Counted from the stretch's first letter, positions 44,480 through 53,647 are shown. The stretch is 64,000 nt of DNA from Acidobacteriota bacterium (GCA_016871195.1 VFZN01000015.1:19889-83888), one strand, 5' to 3'. The notes: generated by a model from the letters alone, not told the origin. A program made the numbers and translations.

Positions 44480-46397
44480 GGGACTGGTGCTCGTCGGTGG
44501 CGCTGCGCGCAGCTGCCGGGTCGGCATAGAAGGCCGGGTCGGCCATCTGCGCTTCGAGCGTCTTGATACGGGCTTCAGCCTCTCCGATGCGGGCTTCCAG
44601 TTCACTGATGCGGGCGGCCAGCGCCTTGCGTGCGCGTTCAGCCCGGCGCTGCTCGGCGTCATCGCGCTTCCGGGCGGCGTAGTCCTTCGGCGCCGCCGCG
44701 CCCGGCGATGCCCCGCGTGCGGGCTCCGCTGCCGTGGCGGGGGCCTTGCGTCGGGCGTTCTCGGGTGTCGGCGTTACGGGCGGTGCCTGCGCGCCCTGCT
44801 GCTGTCGCCATAGGAAGGCTTCGTAGGTGCCTGGATACATCACCGCCTCGCCCTGGCTCACCTCGATGATCTTGGTTGCGAGACGGTCAACGAAGTAGCG
44901 GTCGTGCGAGACGAAAATGAGGGTGCCGCCATAGTCTTCCAACGCCTCGAGCAGCACATCCTTGGAATCGAGGTCGAGGTGATTGGTGGGTTCGTCGAGC
45001 AGGAGGGTGTTCGACGGGTGCAGCAGCATGCGGGCCACGGCCAGCCGGGTCCGCTCCCCCCCGGACAGCACGCCGGCCTTCTTGTAGATGTCGTCACCCG
45101 AAAAGAGGAATCCGCCCAGGATGTTGCGGATCGCCGGAATCATCGCGTGTGGCGAGCCGTCGGCGAGTGTCTCGTGCACGGTGAGGGCCGGATTGAGTCG
45201 CGTGGCTTCGTCCTGGGCGAAGTACTGCATGACGACATCGTGCCCGAGGACGCATGCGCCCTGGTCGGGCACCTCGGCACCCGACAGCAGCCGCATGAGG
45301 GTCGACTTGCCGGCGCCGTTGTGGCCCACCAGCGCGATGCGGTCGCCGCGCTCAATGTGCAGCGACACGTCGCGCAGCACGACCTTGTCGCCGTAGGCCT
45401 TCCGGGCGTGCGTGAGCGTCATCACCGTGCGCCCGCTCTTGCTGGCCGGCGGAAACTGGAAGCGGATGCGCTTCCGTTCGGGGGGCACGTCGATGGGCTC
45501 GACCTTCTCGAGCATCTTGACCCGGCTCTGGACCTGGGCGGCCTTGGTCGCCTGATACCGGAACCGGTCGATGAAGGCCTGAACGCGCGCCACTTCCTCG
45601 TCCTGTCCGCGCTTGGCCTCGCGGAGCCGCTCGAGCCGGGCATCGCGCTCCTCGAGGTAGCGCGAGTAGTTGCAGTGGTAGTCGGTGATGGTCTTCAGCG
45701 ACAGGTCGGCGATGCGTGTGACGACGGCGTCGAGGAAGTAGCGGTCGTGTGACACCACGACCACCGCCCGCGGATACGACCGCAGGTATTCCTCCAGCCA
45801 GTTGCGTGCCTCGAGGTCGAGGTGGTTGGTTGGCTCGTCCAGCAGCAGCAGGTCGGGGGCGCTTAGCAGCAGCTTGGCCAGGGCCAGCCGCATTTGCCAG
45901 CCGCCTGAGAGGTGCTCGGCCATGTCGCCGAAGGTTCCCTGGGGAAAGCCGAGGCCGGCCAGCACCGTGCCGACTTTCTGGTCGAGCTGATAGCCGTCGG
46001 CCAGGCGGAAGCGGTCCTGCACGTCGGCGTAGCGGGACAGGAGGGCCTCGTGCTGGTCCTCCCCGAGTGCGGGGTCGGCCAGCTGGCCTTCGATACGGAG
46101 CAGTTCGGCCCGCATGTCGAGCAGGGGCTTGAGTGCCTGGCTGGCCTCATCCGCGATGGTGCGACCGCGATGCGAGAGGCCATCCTGTGGCAGGTAGCCC
46201 AGGGTCAGGTAGCCGGGCCGCTGCACGAGGCCGGCGTCGGGCTCGTCGAGTCCGGCCAGCATCTTGAGGAGCGTGGTCTTGCCGGCGCCGTTCGGGCCGC
46301 AGAGTCCGACGCGGTCGCGGTCCCCGATCTGCCAGGTCACCGCCTGCAGCAGAACCCGGTCGCCGAAGGCCTTGCTGAGTGCCTGAAGCTGCAGCAC
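44394..46397 (-). CDS. ABC-F family ATPase (Uup/YheS/EttA-like)
   Basis: ABC-F proteins are soluble twin-ATPases that act on the ribosome. The 667-residue protein has two complete cassettes: GPNGAGKTTLLK, LSGGWQMRLALAKLLL and LLLDEPTNHLDLEA, then GHNGAGKSTLMR, LSGGERTRLAVARMLL and LLLDEPTNHLDLDS. The interdomain linker is basic, and the C-terminus is a predicted coiled coil (RISELEARIGEAEARIKTLEAQ, core ARIGEAEARIKTLEAQ). It has no membrane segment. The GTG start shares one base with the stop of the upstream regulator gene (TAGTG), so translation is coupled. Confidence 0.92.
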   Translation of the reverse strand: MLQLQALSKAFGDRVLLQAVTWQIGDRDRVGLCGPNGAGKTTLLKMLAGLDEPDAGLVQRPGYLTLGYLPQDGLSHRGRTIADEASQALKPLLDMRAELLRIEGQLADPALGEDQHEALLSRYADVQDRFRLADGYQLDQKVGTVLAGLGFPQGTFGDMAEHLSGGWQMRLALAKLLLSAPDLLLLDEPTNHLDLEARNWLEEYLRSYPRAVVVVSHDRYFLDAVVTRIADLSLKTITDYHCNYSRYLEERDARLERLREAKRGQDEEVARVQAFIDRFRYQATKAAQVQSRVKMLEKVEPIDVPPERKRIRFQFPPASKSGRTVMTLTHARKAYGDKVVLRDVSLHIERGDRIALVGHNGAGKSTLMRLLSGAEVPDQGACVLGHDVVMQYFAQDEATRLNPALTVHETLADGSPHAMIPAIRNILGGFLFSGDDIYKKAGVLSGGERTRLAVARMLLHPSNTLLLDEPTNHLDLDSKDVLLEALEDYGGTLIFVSHDRYFVDRLATKIIEVSQGEAVMYPGTYEAFLWRQQQGAQAPPVTPTPENARRKAPATAAEPARGASPGAAAPKDYAARKRDDAEQRRAERARKALAARISELEARIGEAEARIKTLEAQMADPAFYADPAAARSATDEHQSLMWTVGDLLGQWEMLTTEFEAPPDPVTR

Positions 46398-47005
46398 TAG
46401 TCGCCAATGGCCCGGGCCGTAGCGGCGAGCACCTGCGGAGCCCGGAAGGGCTTGGTCAGGTAGCCGGTGACCCCGAGATTGACGGCTTCGATGGCGCTCT
46501 GTTCCGAGGAATATCCGGTGATGATCAGCACCGGCATCGACGAGGCCAGGTGCCGCGCTTCCCGAATGAGGGCGATGCCGTCCACATTGGGCATCTTCAG
46601 GTCGCTGATGAGCAGATCATACGGCTGCTGGCGCAGGCGCTCGATCCCCGTCCGGCCATCAGGCGCCGTGTCCACGTCATACTCGGCCATGGCCAGCATC
46701 TTGGACAGCAGTTCCCGGATACTTTCCTCATCGTCCACCACGAGAACACGGGGCCGACCGACGGGCATCGGTCGCGGGCTGACGGCGTCCGCACTGGTCT
46801 GGATGACGGGTGGCCGGTTCAGCCGCTCGGCATTAAGCCACGCATCAACATCGCCCTTTCGGAACCGCCACTGCCGACCGACGCGGACAGCCGGGATCTT
46901 GCCGGCCTTAATCAATCGGTAGACCGTGCGCAGCTTGACCTGCAGGTAGGCCAGCACTTCCTCCGTGGTCATAATGACCTCGGGCTGTGACGGGTTGGTG
47001 GGCAT
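46397..47005 (-). CDS. Fusion of excisionase-type HTH domain and response-regulator receiver
   Basis: The 202-residue protein has an unusual order. Residues 12-60 form an AlpA/excisionase-like helix-turn-helix (MTTEEVLAYLQVKLRTVYRL, then RQWRFRKGDVDAWL). A proline-rich linker (61-84) leads to a CheY-like receiver (VLVVDDEESIRELL, D135 in LLISDLKMP, K185 in LTKPF). Response regulators normally have the receiver first and the DNA-binding domain last. No histidine kinase is adjacent. GAGGTG lies before ATG 47005; the longer upstream frame is rejected because it crosses the divergent gene's start. It is coupled to the ABC-F gene. Confidence 0.88.
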   Translation of the reverse strand: MPTNPSQPEVIMTTEEVLAYLQVKLRTVYRLIKAGKIPAVRVGRQWRFRKGDVDAWLNAERLNRPPVIQTSADAVSPRPMPVGRPRVLVVDDEESIRELLSKMLAMAEYDVDTAPDGRTGIERLRQQPYDLLISDLKMPNVDGIALIREARHLASSMPVLIITGYSSEQSAIEAVNLGVTGYLTKPFRAPQVLAATARAIGD

Positions 47006-47024
47006 GAACACCTCGCTCAAAATA

Positions 47025-47030
47025 ATTGTA
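47025..47030 (-). promoter_or_regulatory. -10 box of the HTH-receiver/ABC-F unit
   Basis: TACAAT on the minus strand lies 19 bases before ATG 47005 inside an AT-rich gap. No good -35 is visible, so activation or an alternative sigma factor is possible. Confidence 0.4.
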
Positions 47031-47117
47031 TTGGAAATGGTTGTTTTTGCACGGAACGACGGAGCTGGGGACAGACTATTTCCGCCCCGCCGTCGTCTCA
47101 TTCCACAGGCATCAACA

Positions 47118-47708
47118 ATGGGAACCGCCGCCGTGGCCGAACCGACGTGGACCGACGAAGAACTGGTCGCCCGCTCCGTAGCAGGTGACCACGACAGCTT
47201 CAACCTGCTGATCCGTCGCTGGGAGCGTCCCATCTACGCCCTGGCGTTCAGGGTGCTTGGCCGCGAGGACGATGCCAGGGAGATCTGTCAGGACACGTTC
47301 CTTCGGGCGTTCCGTGCCCTACCCGGGTTCAAGGGCGAGGCCAAATTTTCGTCGTGGCTCTACCGCATCACCCTCAACCTGTGTCGTGACTGGTTGCGAC
47401 GGAAGAAGCGCACGCCGGTGGTGCAGGTTCCCGAGGGGCTCGACCTCTGTGCACTGGCGGCTGCGCAGGGCCCGGTGGAGTCCATCGAAGACCTGGTGGC
47501 GCGTCGGCAGTTGAGTGCGTCGGTGGCGGCGGCCATGCGGCTGCTGCCGGACGAGCAACGGACGGCCATCGTCCTGAAGGAATTCCATGGCCTGACCTTC
47601 CAGGAAATCGCGGACCTCCAGCAGATTCCGTTGAGTACGGTGAAGACCCGGCTTTACCAGGGCCTGAGCGTGCTGCGGCGCACGCTTGATGTGTCGAGGG
47701 TGTCATGA
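47118..47708 (+). CDS. RpoE-like ECF sigma factor
   Basis: The 196-residue protein has region 2 (LAFRVLGREDDAREICQDTF, then KFSSWLYRITLNLCRDWLRR, core FSSWLYRITLNLCRDW) and region 4 (LLPDEQRTAIVLKEFHGLTF, then IPLSTVKTRLYQGL). ATG 47118 is the most likely start, because an upstream extension would cross the divergent gene's promoter region. Its stop overlaps the anti-sigma start (ATGA), giving the standard sigma/anti-sigma pair. Confidence 0.93.
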   Translation: MGTAAVAEPTWTDEELVARSVAGDHDSFNLLIRRWERPIYALAFRVLGREDDAREICQDTFLRAFRALPGFKGEAKFSSWLYRITLNLCRDWLRRKKRTPVVQVPEGLDLCALAAAQGPVESIEDLVARRQLSASVAAAMRLLPDEQRTAIVLKEFHGLTFQEIADLQQIPLSTVKTRLYQGLSVLRRTLDVSRVS

Positions 47709-48553
47709 CCGAGCGGGTGTGTGGCGAGCACGAGGTGCTCATCGGCTATCTCTACGACGAACTGCCCCCGGCCGACCGCCGGGTGTTCGAGCGGCATCTG
47801 GCGCAGTGTGACCTGTGTCGCGATGCCCTCGAGGGCTTTGGCCGGGTGCGTGAAGGGCTGGGGGTCTGGATGCCGCCCAACCTTCCCCTCACGGTCGATG
47901 TGGATGCCGCGGCGGGGCCGCGTGCCGCCACGCCGTTCGACGCTCCTGCAGCGGGGGCAGACCTCCGTGACGCGGTGGCGTCCTCGACCCCGTGGATGCC
48001 GTGGGCCCGGGCTGCCGCCATCGTGCTGATGGCAGGTGCGGGCATGGCCGCCGCCAATCTGCACGTGACGATTTCGAGAGGCTCGGTCACCCTGTCGACC
48101 GGATGGCTGACGCCACCGTCGGCGGCATCGGGCGCTGCCTCCCTCCCGATGTCGTCGACGGTGGTGCCGCCAGTCGCCGCCTCCGCCACCGCTGGGGCCG
48201 ACTGGCGCACTGCCCTGACACAGCTTGAGGCGTCTCTGCGGGACGAACTGGCGGCGATGCGGACCTCGGCGCCCGCGCCCGGTGCCGAACGCATACGTGC
48301 CACGGCCCCGGGCGATGTGTCCCTCGAACGCGTGCGTGCCCTGATTACCGAGAGCGAGCAGCGGCAGCAGCGCGAACTGGCGCTACGCCTGACGCAGTTC
48401 GGTCGCGACGTCGACCAGCAGCGACGCACGGATCTGGTACGCATTAATCAGGGCTTCGGGCAGTTTGAGGGAAGGACCGGTGCCGAGATCGCGCGGCAGC
48501 GGCAGATGATCGACTACATCATGCGGGTCTCGGCTCCACCTCCCCAGCAGTGA
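47705..48553 (+). CDS. Zinc-finger anti-sigma factor, membrane-anchored
   Basis: This is a predicted inhibitor of the preceding sigma factor. The 282-residue protein has a ZAS/zf-HC2 domain (H31, C35 and C38 in HLAQCDLC, with N-terminal C6/H9), then a linker. One hydrophobic segment (AAAIVLMAGAGMAAANL) is followed by a periplasmic domain with proline/serine-rich and coiled-coil-like portions (RVRALITESEQRQQRELAL). The signal sensed is unknown. It is coupled to the sigma gene upstream and to the next gene downstream. Confidence 0.85.
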   Translation: MTERVCGEHEVLIGYLYDELPPADRRVFERHLAQCDLCRDALEGFGRVREGLGVWMPPNLPLTVDVDAAAGPRAATPFDAPAAGADLRDAVASSTPWMPWARAAAIVLMAGAGMAAANLHVTISRGSVTLSTGWLTPPSAASGAASLPMSSTVVPPVAASATAGADWRTALTQLEASLRDELAAMRTSAPAPGAERIRATAPGDVSLERVRALITESEQRQQRELALRLTQFGRDVDQQRRTDLVRINQGFGQFEGRTGAEIARQRQMIDYIMRVSAPPPQQ

Positions 48554-48579
48554 ACGCGATGCGCCAGCGAGGAACACTC

Positions 48580-49518
48580 ATGACTTTCATGACCATCGTC
48601 CATGCGACGCGCAGGCGTCGGCTCCTGATGCTGCTGTGTGCGGCGGCCTGTGTGCCGGGCATCGCCCTCGCGCAGGCGACGCGGCCCGCCCCGGCATTCC
48701 CGGCGGCGTCGCGGGTCGACCTCGCGGAGCTCCGGCACCAGGTGTATGTCATGGAAGGGGCGCTCGTACGGGCCGTCGAGTTCGGTGCCCAGACGCTCAG
48801 CCGCGAGATTCGCGCCGTGGTGCCCGACCTGTTCCTGCTGAGCGGGTCGGCCCAGGCTCACGGGGTCTATCTCGACGGCTACGGCATTTTTTTCGATGTG
48901 TCGGTGCCACTGCTGCGGCAGAGCATGGCGTGGGGGCTGCGGATGATGCTGCAGCAGGATGACGTGGCCATGCGTGAGGACCTCGCGGCCCTGCGCGGGC
49001 TGGTGCAGCGCGAGACTGATCCGCGCGCGCGCAGGTCGCTCGAGGCCGCCCTGGCGCGGCTCGAGGCGCAGGCATCGCCCTTCGGGGGCGGGAGTGGCGT
49101 GTTTCCGCCTTCCTTGGGTTCGACCCCGGTGGGTGGCGCGCCGGCGACGGCGCAACCGACTGGTCTGCCTGCGCCCCTGTCGCCGGGACGCCCAGCGGCG
49201 GTCGTCGGCCAGACGGGGCGCCCGGAGGTAGACCCGGCACGCGTGATGGATGCCGGGCGCCTGTACACCGAGTCGGTGCAGCGTGCGCTCATCGATGCGA
49301 TGCTCGACTTCAGCGGTCCGATGAACCTGGCGGCGGGTGAGTGGCTGACCGTGGCGGCGCGCGACAACGCCGAGCGCGATGCCCTGGCCCCGCAGGACCC
49401 GTACGAAGCGTCGGTCACAGTGCTGCTTCGCATCAGCGGCGCCGACTTGCGCGAGTACCGGTCGGGGGTGATCGACAAAGCCACGGCGCGGGCCCGGGTC
49501 CGCATCGGCGAGTTCTAG
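48580..49518 (+). CDS. Secreted protein of unknown function in sigma/anti-sigma operon
   Basis: Not recognised. The 312-residue protein has a signal peptide (LLMLLCAAACVPGIALAQ), then mixed helical regions (LAELRHQVYVMEGALVRAV), a glycine/proline-rich linker at about 170-215 and a C-terminal domain (FSGPMNLAAGEWLTVAARDN, then VTVLLRISGADLREYRSG). The start ATG at 48580 has AGGAA upstream; GTG 48550 overlapping the anti-sigma stop is the alternative. As third gene of the operon it may be the effector or the sensor partner of the periplasmic anti-sigma domain. Confidence 0.65.
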   Translation: MTFMTIVHATRRRRLLMLLCAAACVPGIALAQATRPAPAFPAASRVDLAELRHQVYVMEGALVRAVEFGAQTLSREIRAVVPDLFLLSGSAQAHGVYLDGYGIFFDVSVPLLRQSMAWGLRMMLQQDDVAMREDLAALRGLVQRETDPRARRSLEAALARLEAQASPFGGGSGVFPPSLGSTPVGGAPATAQPTGLPAPLSPGRPAAVVGQTGRPEVDPARVMDAGRLYTESVQRALIDAMLDFSGPMNLAAGEWLTVAARDNAERDALAPQDPYEASVTVLLRISGADLREYRSGVIDKATARARVRIGEF

Positions 49519-49553
49519 GCCATCGGCCCCTGTCGCCGGTGGCGGTCGTGTCG

Positions 49554-49559
49554 TAGACT
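49554..49559 (+). promoter_or_regulatory. TANNNT box close to lipoprotein start
   Basis: TAGACT ends 8 bases before ATG 49568; no ribosome binding site is seen between them. Confidence 0.4.
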
Positions 49560-49567
49560 TACCAGTC

Positions 49568-50071
49568 ATGAACGTGCCCCTGTGGCGCCGCATGGGCGGC
49601 ATTTCTCTGCTGCTGGGTCTGCTGCTCGCGCTGTCGGGCTGCACCCGGAACATCGATGTGATCGCCGCGCTCGAGCCGGTCGATGTCGTCACCGGATGGT
49701 TCGACGCCGGTCTTGTCCAGGGGGGCAAGAATAAGCTGGTGCCTACCGTCTCGCTCAAGCTCCGCAACCGGTCGGCGGATCCGGTGCAGCGCGTCTACAT
49801 CCAGGCGGTGTTCCGCCGGGTGGGCGAAATGGAAATGTGGGGCGAACATCTCGGATGGGCCATCCGCGAGCCCCTCTCGCCCGGCGGCACCACCGAGGCG
49901 CTGGTCATGCACAGCAACCTCGGCTACACCGGCGATGGCGTCGGCCGGATGGATATGCTGCAGCACTCGCAGTTTCTTGACGCCAAGGTCGAGGTCTACC
50001 TGCGGCAGGGGTCACAGACCCTGACCAAGCTCGCCGAGTATCCGGTGCAGCGCCAGTTGCTGCGGCCCTAG
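49568..50071 (+). CDS. Small lipoprotein of unknown function
   Basis: The 167-residue protein has a lipoprotein signal (LLLGLLLALSGC, cysteine at about residue 25). The mature part looks like a beta-sandwich with conserved-looking stretches: LVPTVSLKLRNRSADPVQRV, VQLQAVF-like VYIQAVFRRVGE and DAKVEVYLRQGSQTLTKL. It may be a small Ig-like outer-membrane-associated protein. The permease gene begins 10 bases after its stop and is probably co-transcribed. Confidence 0.65.
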   Translation: MNVPLWRRMGGISLLLGLLLALSGCTRNIDVIAALEPVDVVTGWFDAGLVQGGKNKLVPTVSLKLRNRSADPVQRVYIQAVFRRVGEMEMWGEHLGWAIREPLSPGGTTEALVMHSNLGYTGDGVGRMDMLQHSQFLDAKVEVYLRQGSQTLTKLAEYPVQRQLLRP

Positions 50072-50081
50072 CCGCGTCGTC

Positions 50082-51497
50082 ATGGCGTCCGCTCCTGCCT
50101 CCGCTTTGCTTGAACGGCGCCTCGGTCCTTTCGACGCAGCCGCCATCATTGTCTCGAACGTCATCGGGGGCGGCATCCTCTTCACGCCGCCGCAGGTCGC
50201 CGCCAGGGTGCCCGACCCGTGGTGGTTCCTGGGCACCTGGCTGGCCGGTGGCCTGCTCGCCTTTGCCGGAGCCATGGCCTACGCCGAACTCGCCGCCGTG
50301 CGGCCCCGCGCGGGGGGCGAGTACGTGTATCTGCGGGCCGCCTTCGGGAACCTGCTAGCCTTCCTGTCGGGATGGACCTCGTTTGTCGCGGGCTTTGCGG
50401 GGGCCATCGCCGCCAGTGCGTCTGTGCTGGCCTTTTACCTGAGCCGCTTCATTCCCTGGGTCGGGTCAGACGCCGTGGCCGTGACGGTGCCGCTGCCGCT
50501 GGTGACGCTGACCATCACACCGCAGACGATGACGGCGCTGGCCGCCATCTGGCTCATGGCCCTCGTGCATCGACGCGGGGTCGGCCCCGGACGGATTGTG
50601 AGCAATCTGCTGGCCAGTCTCAAGGTCGGGGCCCTGCTGCTGTTCATTGGGCTGGGCGTGGCGTGGGGCACCGGCGACGTGGCGCACCTCCAGCCGATCG
50701 ACCATGCGCCCATCGCGCCGACCACGTGGCTATTTGCGCTGATTCCCGTGATGTTCACCTACTCGGGTTGGAACGCCGCCGGATACATCGCCGAAGAGGT
50801 GCGCGACCCGGGACGGAACGTGCCCAGGGCGCTGGCGCTGGGGACACTGACCGTCATCGCGATTTACGTCTGCCTGAATGCACTTTATCTGTTCGTGTTT
50901 CCCGTCCAGACGCTGGCCACGCTGCAGGGCAGCGTGCTCGACAAGATCGCCGAGTCGCTGCTCGGGGCCGCCGCGGGCGACATCATGGGCGTGGTGTCAA
51001 TCGTGGGGTTGTTGGCCAGTATCAGTGCCATGACCTTTGCCGGGCCGCGCGTGTACTTTGCCATGGCTCGCGACGGCCTCTTCTTCGCGTCGGCGGCGCG
51101 CGTGCATCCTGTGCACAAGACGCCAGCGGTGGCGATTGTGGCCCAGTCGATCTGGGCCACACTGCTGGTGCTCACCGGCCGTGCCGATTCACTGACGACC
51201 TACACCGGATTTGCGGTGGTGCTGTTTGCCGGTCTCGGCGTGATGTCGCTCTTCATGCTGCGTCGGCAGGAACCGGATGCCCCGCGACCCTACAGGGCCC
51301 TCGGCTACCCGGTCGCCCCGGCGGTGTTTGCGGTGGCCAGCACGCTGATTGTGGGCAACGCGCTGTGGACCGATCTGGGGCGTCCCCTTCTCGAGGGGCG
51401 GGCGCTCGGGCCTTCAGCGGCCGGGCTGTTTGTCATCGGCATGGGCCTTCCCCTGTATTGGTGGCTCGCCCGGCGTCGCGCCGGTGCGTCCTCATGA
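50082..51497 (+). CDS. APC-family amino acid permease
   Basis: The 471-residue protein has 12 predicted helices. Family marks include AAIIVSNVIGGGILFTPPQ in the first helix, AMAYAELAAVRPRAGGEYVYL, FTYSGWNAAGYIAEEVRDPGRN and RVYFAMARDGLFF. It probably imports amino acids by proton or ion symport, which fits the peptidases and acylases found elsewhere in the window. The substrate cannot be assigned. Confidence 0.92.
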   Translation: MASAPASALLERRLGPFDAAAIIVSNVIGGGILFTPPQVAARVPDPWWFLGTWLAGGLLAFAGAMAYAELAAVRPRAGGEYVYLRAAFGNLLAFLSGWTSFVAGFAGAIAASASVLAFYLSRFIPWVGSDAVAVTVPLPLVTLTITPQTMTALAAIWLMALVHRRGVGPGRIVSNLLASLKVGALLLFIGLGVAWGTGDVAHLQPIDHAPIAPTTWLFALIPVMFTYSGWNAAGYIAEEVRDPGRNVPRALALGTLTVIAIYVCLNALYLFVFPVQTLATLQGSVLDKIAESLLGAAAGDIMGVVSIVGLLASISAMTFAGPRVYFAMARDGLFFASAARVHPVHKTPAVAIVAQSIWATLLVLTGRADSLTTYTGFAVVLFAGLGVMSLFMLRRQEPDAPRPYRALGYPVAPAVFAVASTLIVGNALWTDLGRPLLEGRALGPSAAGLFVIGMGLPLYWWLARRRAGASS

Positions 51498-51511
51498 GAA
51501 ACTAATGACGC

Positions 51512-52873
51512 ATGTTCCTGCGTGTGCCAGCGTCACCCGAGCGCCGTTTCCGTGCGCGCCGTGGTGTCTCTGGCGCGGCTGTCCTCCTCGGTCTGCTCGC
51601 CGGCGCGGCGTGTGGACGGAAAGCGCCCCCGCTGGCACCGCTGCCGCGTCTGGCCGAAGCCCCCGCCCAGGTGACCGCCACGCGCATCGAAGACGAGGTG
51701 CTGGTGGCATTCACTGTCCCTGCAGCGAACCAGGGGGGGCGTACGCCCGCCGATGCATCGGTGCTTGAACTGTACGGCGTGACGGCCTCGGCACCGCCGT
51801 CGGGCACCGACCTGACGCGCGCCGCGGTGCGTGTGATGACGGTGCCAGTCTATGTGCCCCCGCCACCCGTGCCGGAGCCACTGCCCGACGCCCCACCGGC
51901 ATCGCCCCTGCCTGTGCCGGAGGGATTTGCCCAGGGTGCGCCCGGTGTGCTCAGGGAAACCCTGACCGCGGCCCTGCGCGACGCCACGGTCCTGCCTGAT
52001 ACGACACCGGTGCGAGTGCCGGAGCCGGACGTCGAGGAGGACGACCCCCTGCGACTGTCGCCGCCCGTCGCGGGGCCGTCCGCGTTTGGCGAGCTCAAGC
52101 GCTACTATTTCCTGCGCGCGACGGACGGTGGACGGCGGCGCGGGGCCGCCAGTGCCGTGGTGTCGGTGCCCCTGCAGCCAGGCAGCGGTGCCCCTGTCGA
52201 CCTCGAGGCCACCTACACCGACACCACACTGACGCTGACGTGGGGCGCCGGGGTCGGAGCCTGGACGGCACCGCCGGCCAGCACCGAGAAGGTGATTGCG
52301 TCAACGCCGCTGGTGCCCGTGCAGCCACCCACGGAATATTTCGTGTATGCGGTCGAGGAGTCGGAGAGGTCTACGGCCGAGACGCCGTGGACGCTGCAGG
52401 TGCCCAGGCCACTGAATCCCACGCCGCTGGCCACGACCACGTTTGCCGTGCCGGGCAGCGTGGTGTTCGGCACCCCGCGCTGTTTCGCGGTGCGCGGAGT
52501 GGATACCTTCGGTACGGCGAAGGTCCTGAGTCCTGTGTCGTCCACCGTGTGCGTGACGCCATCCGACACGTTTGCTCCCGCCGCGCCGGCGCGATTGGCC
52601 GCGATTGGTGGTGTGGGTGTTGTCAGCCTGGTGTGGGAAGCCAACATCGAGGCCGATCTGGACGGCTACCTGGTGCTGCGCGGCCTGGAAGGTGCCGAGA
52701 CGCTGACCGCGCTGACACGCGAGCCGATTCAGGAGACCACGTTTCGCGATACCTCGGTGACGCCCGGGGTGCGCTACGACTATGTGGTGGTGGCCGTCGA
52801 TCGGGCGACCCCGCCCAACCGCAGTGAATGGTCGGCGCGGGTGACGGAAGCCGCACGAGTTCCCGAGGAGTAA
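51512..52873 (+). CDS. Lipoprotein with fibronectin type III-like domains
   Basis: The 453-residue protein has a lipoprotein signal (AVLLGLLAGAAC) followed by GRKAPPLAPLPR. Two or three beta-sandwich repeats resemble FN3 domains: PVDLEATYTDTTLTLTWG and APAARLAAIGGVGVVSLVWE-like PARLAAIGGVGVVSLVWE, ending in YDYVVVAVDRATPPNRSEWS. A proline-rich region lies at about 110-180. It probably acts as a surface or periplasmic binding protein; no catalytic motif is visible. It is 14 bases after the permease gene. Confidence 0.72.
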   Translation: MFLRVPASPERRFRARRGVSGAAVLLGLLAGAACGRKAPPLAPLPRLAEAPAQVTATRIEDEVLVAFTVPAANQGGRTPADASVLELYGVTASAPPSGTDLTRAAVRVMTVPVYVPPPPVPEPLPDAPPASPLPVPEGFAQGAPGVLRETLTAALRDATVLPDTTPVRVPEPDVEEDDPLRLSPPVAGPSAFGELKRYYFLRATDGGRRRGAASAVVSVPLQPGSGAPVDLEATYTDTTLTLTWGAGVGAWTAPPASTEKVIASTPLVPVQPPTEYFVYAVEESERSTAETPWTLQVPRPLNPTPLATTTFAVPGSVVFGTPRCFAVRGVDTFGTAKVLSPVSSTVCVTPSDTFAPAAPARLAAIGGVGVVSLVWEANIEADLDGYLVLRGLEGAETLTALTREPIQETTFRDTSVTPGVRYDYVVVAVDRATPPNRSEWSARVTEAARVPEE

Positions 52874-52880
52874 ACACACG

Positions 52881-53642
52881 ATGGACCGTATCTACCGGGC
52901 AAGGCAGGGCATGGGCGGGCGCTATGTGCTCGAACGCGATGGCACGTTCTACTGGCTGGGCGGAGATATTTTCGGCGACTACTGGGCGGGCCGCGAAGTG
53001 GATCGCGGCGAGCGCCTCGAGTGGGTGGCGCCGGTGCGGCCCTCTATCGTGGTGGCCATCGGCCTCAACTACAAGGACCACGCCGCCGAGATGAACAAGA
53101 AGCTGCCGGCCGAGCCGATGGTGTTCCTGAAGCCGGCCACGGCCGTGATTGGACCCGAGGAGCCAATTCGCCTGCCCGACTGGGCCGGGCGCATCGAGCA
53201 CGAGGCCGAGATGGCGGTGGTCATGGGCCGCACGGCCTCCCGCGTCACGGCTGACGATGCGATGAGGTATGTGCTGGGGGTGACGTGCCTGTGCGACGTA
53301 ACGGCGCGCGAGCTGCAGGTCAAGGATGTGCAGTATTCGCGAGCCAAGGGCTTTGACACCTTCGCGCCGATGGGCCCTTGCATCGCGGTGGGACTCGACC
53401 CGTCGGCCCTGCCCATCGAGGGTTGGGTCAATGGCGAGCGGCGCCATGCCTCGAACACCGATCAGCTGATCTTCCCCGTGCCGGCGCTCATCGAGCATGT
53501 GACGCGGTTCATGACCCTGCAGCCGGGCGACGTGATCACCACGGGCACGCCGTCGGGCGTCGGTCCGCTCGTGCCGGGCGACCGGATGATGGTGAAGATC
53601 GAGGGTGTGGGGACCCTGTCGAATCCCTGTGTCGCCGGGTGA
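52881..53642 (+). CDS. Fumarylacetoacetate-hydrolase-family protein
   Basis: The family hydrolyses or isomerises beta-keto acids and related compounds with a divalent metal. The 253-residue protein contains [12 protein letters not shown], the metal-binding [31 protein letters not shown] and the C-terminal [10 protein letters not shown]. This fits 2-keto acid hydrolases, acylpyruvases or 5-carboxymethyl-2-hydroxymuconate isomerases. It is the first gene of a run with the acyl-CoA carboxylase genes, which suggests a shared aromatic or odd-chain catabolic pathway. Confidence 0.92.
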   Translation: MDRIYRARQGMGGRYVLERDGTFYWLGGDIFGDYWAGREVDRGERLEWVAPVRPSIVVAIGLNYKDHAAEMNKKLPAEPMVFLKPATAVIGPEEPIRLPDWAGRIEHEAEMAVVMGRTASRVTADDAMRYVLGVTCLCDVTARELQVKDVQYSRAKGFDTFAPMGPCIAVGLDPSALPIEGWVNGERRHASNTDQLIFPVPALIEHVTRFMTLQPGDVITTGTPSGVGPLVPGDRMMVKIEGVGTLSNPCVAG

Positions 53643-53647
53643 CACCG

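Noticed and set aside
46397..47005. Excisionase-like HTH as a sign of a prophage
   Set aside because: The HTH is fused to a response-regulator receiver, and no other phage gene is present.
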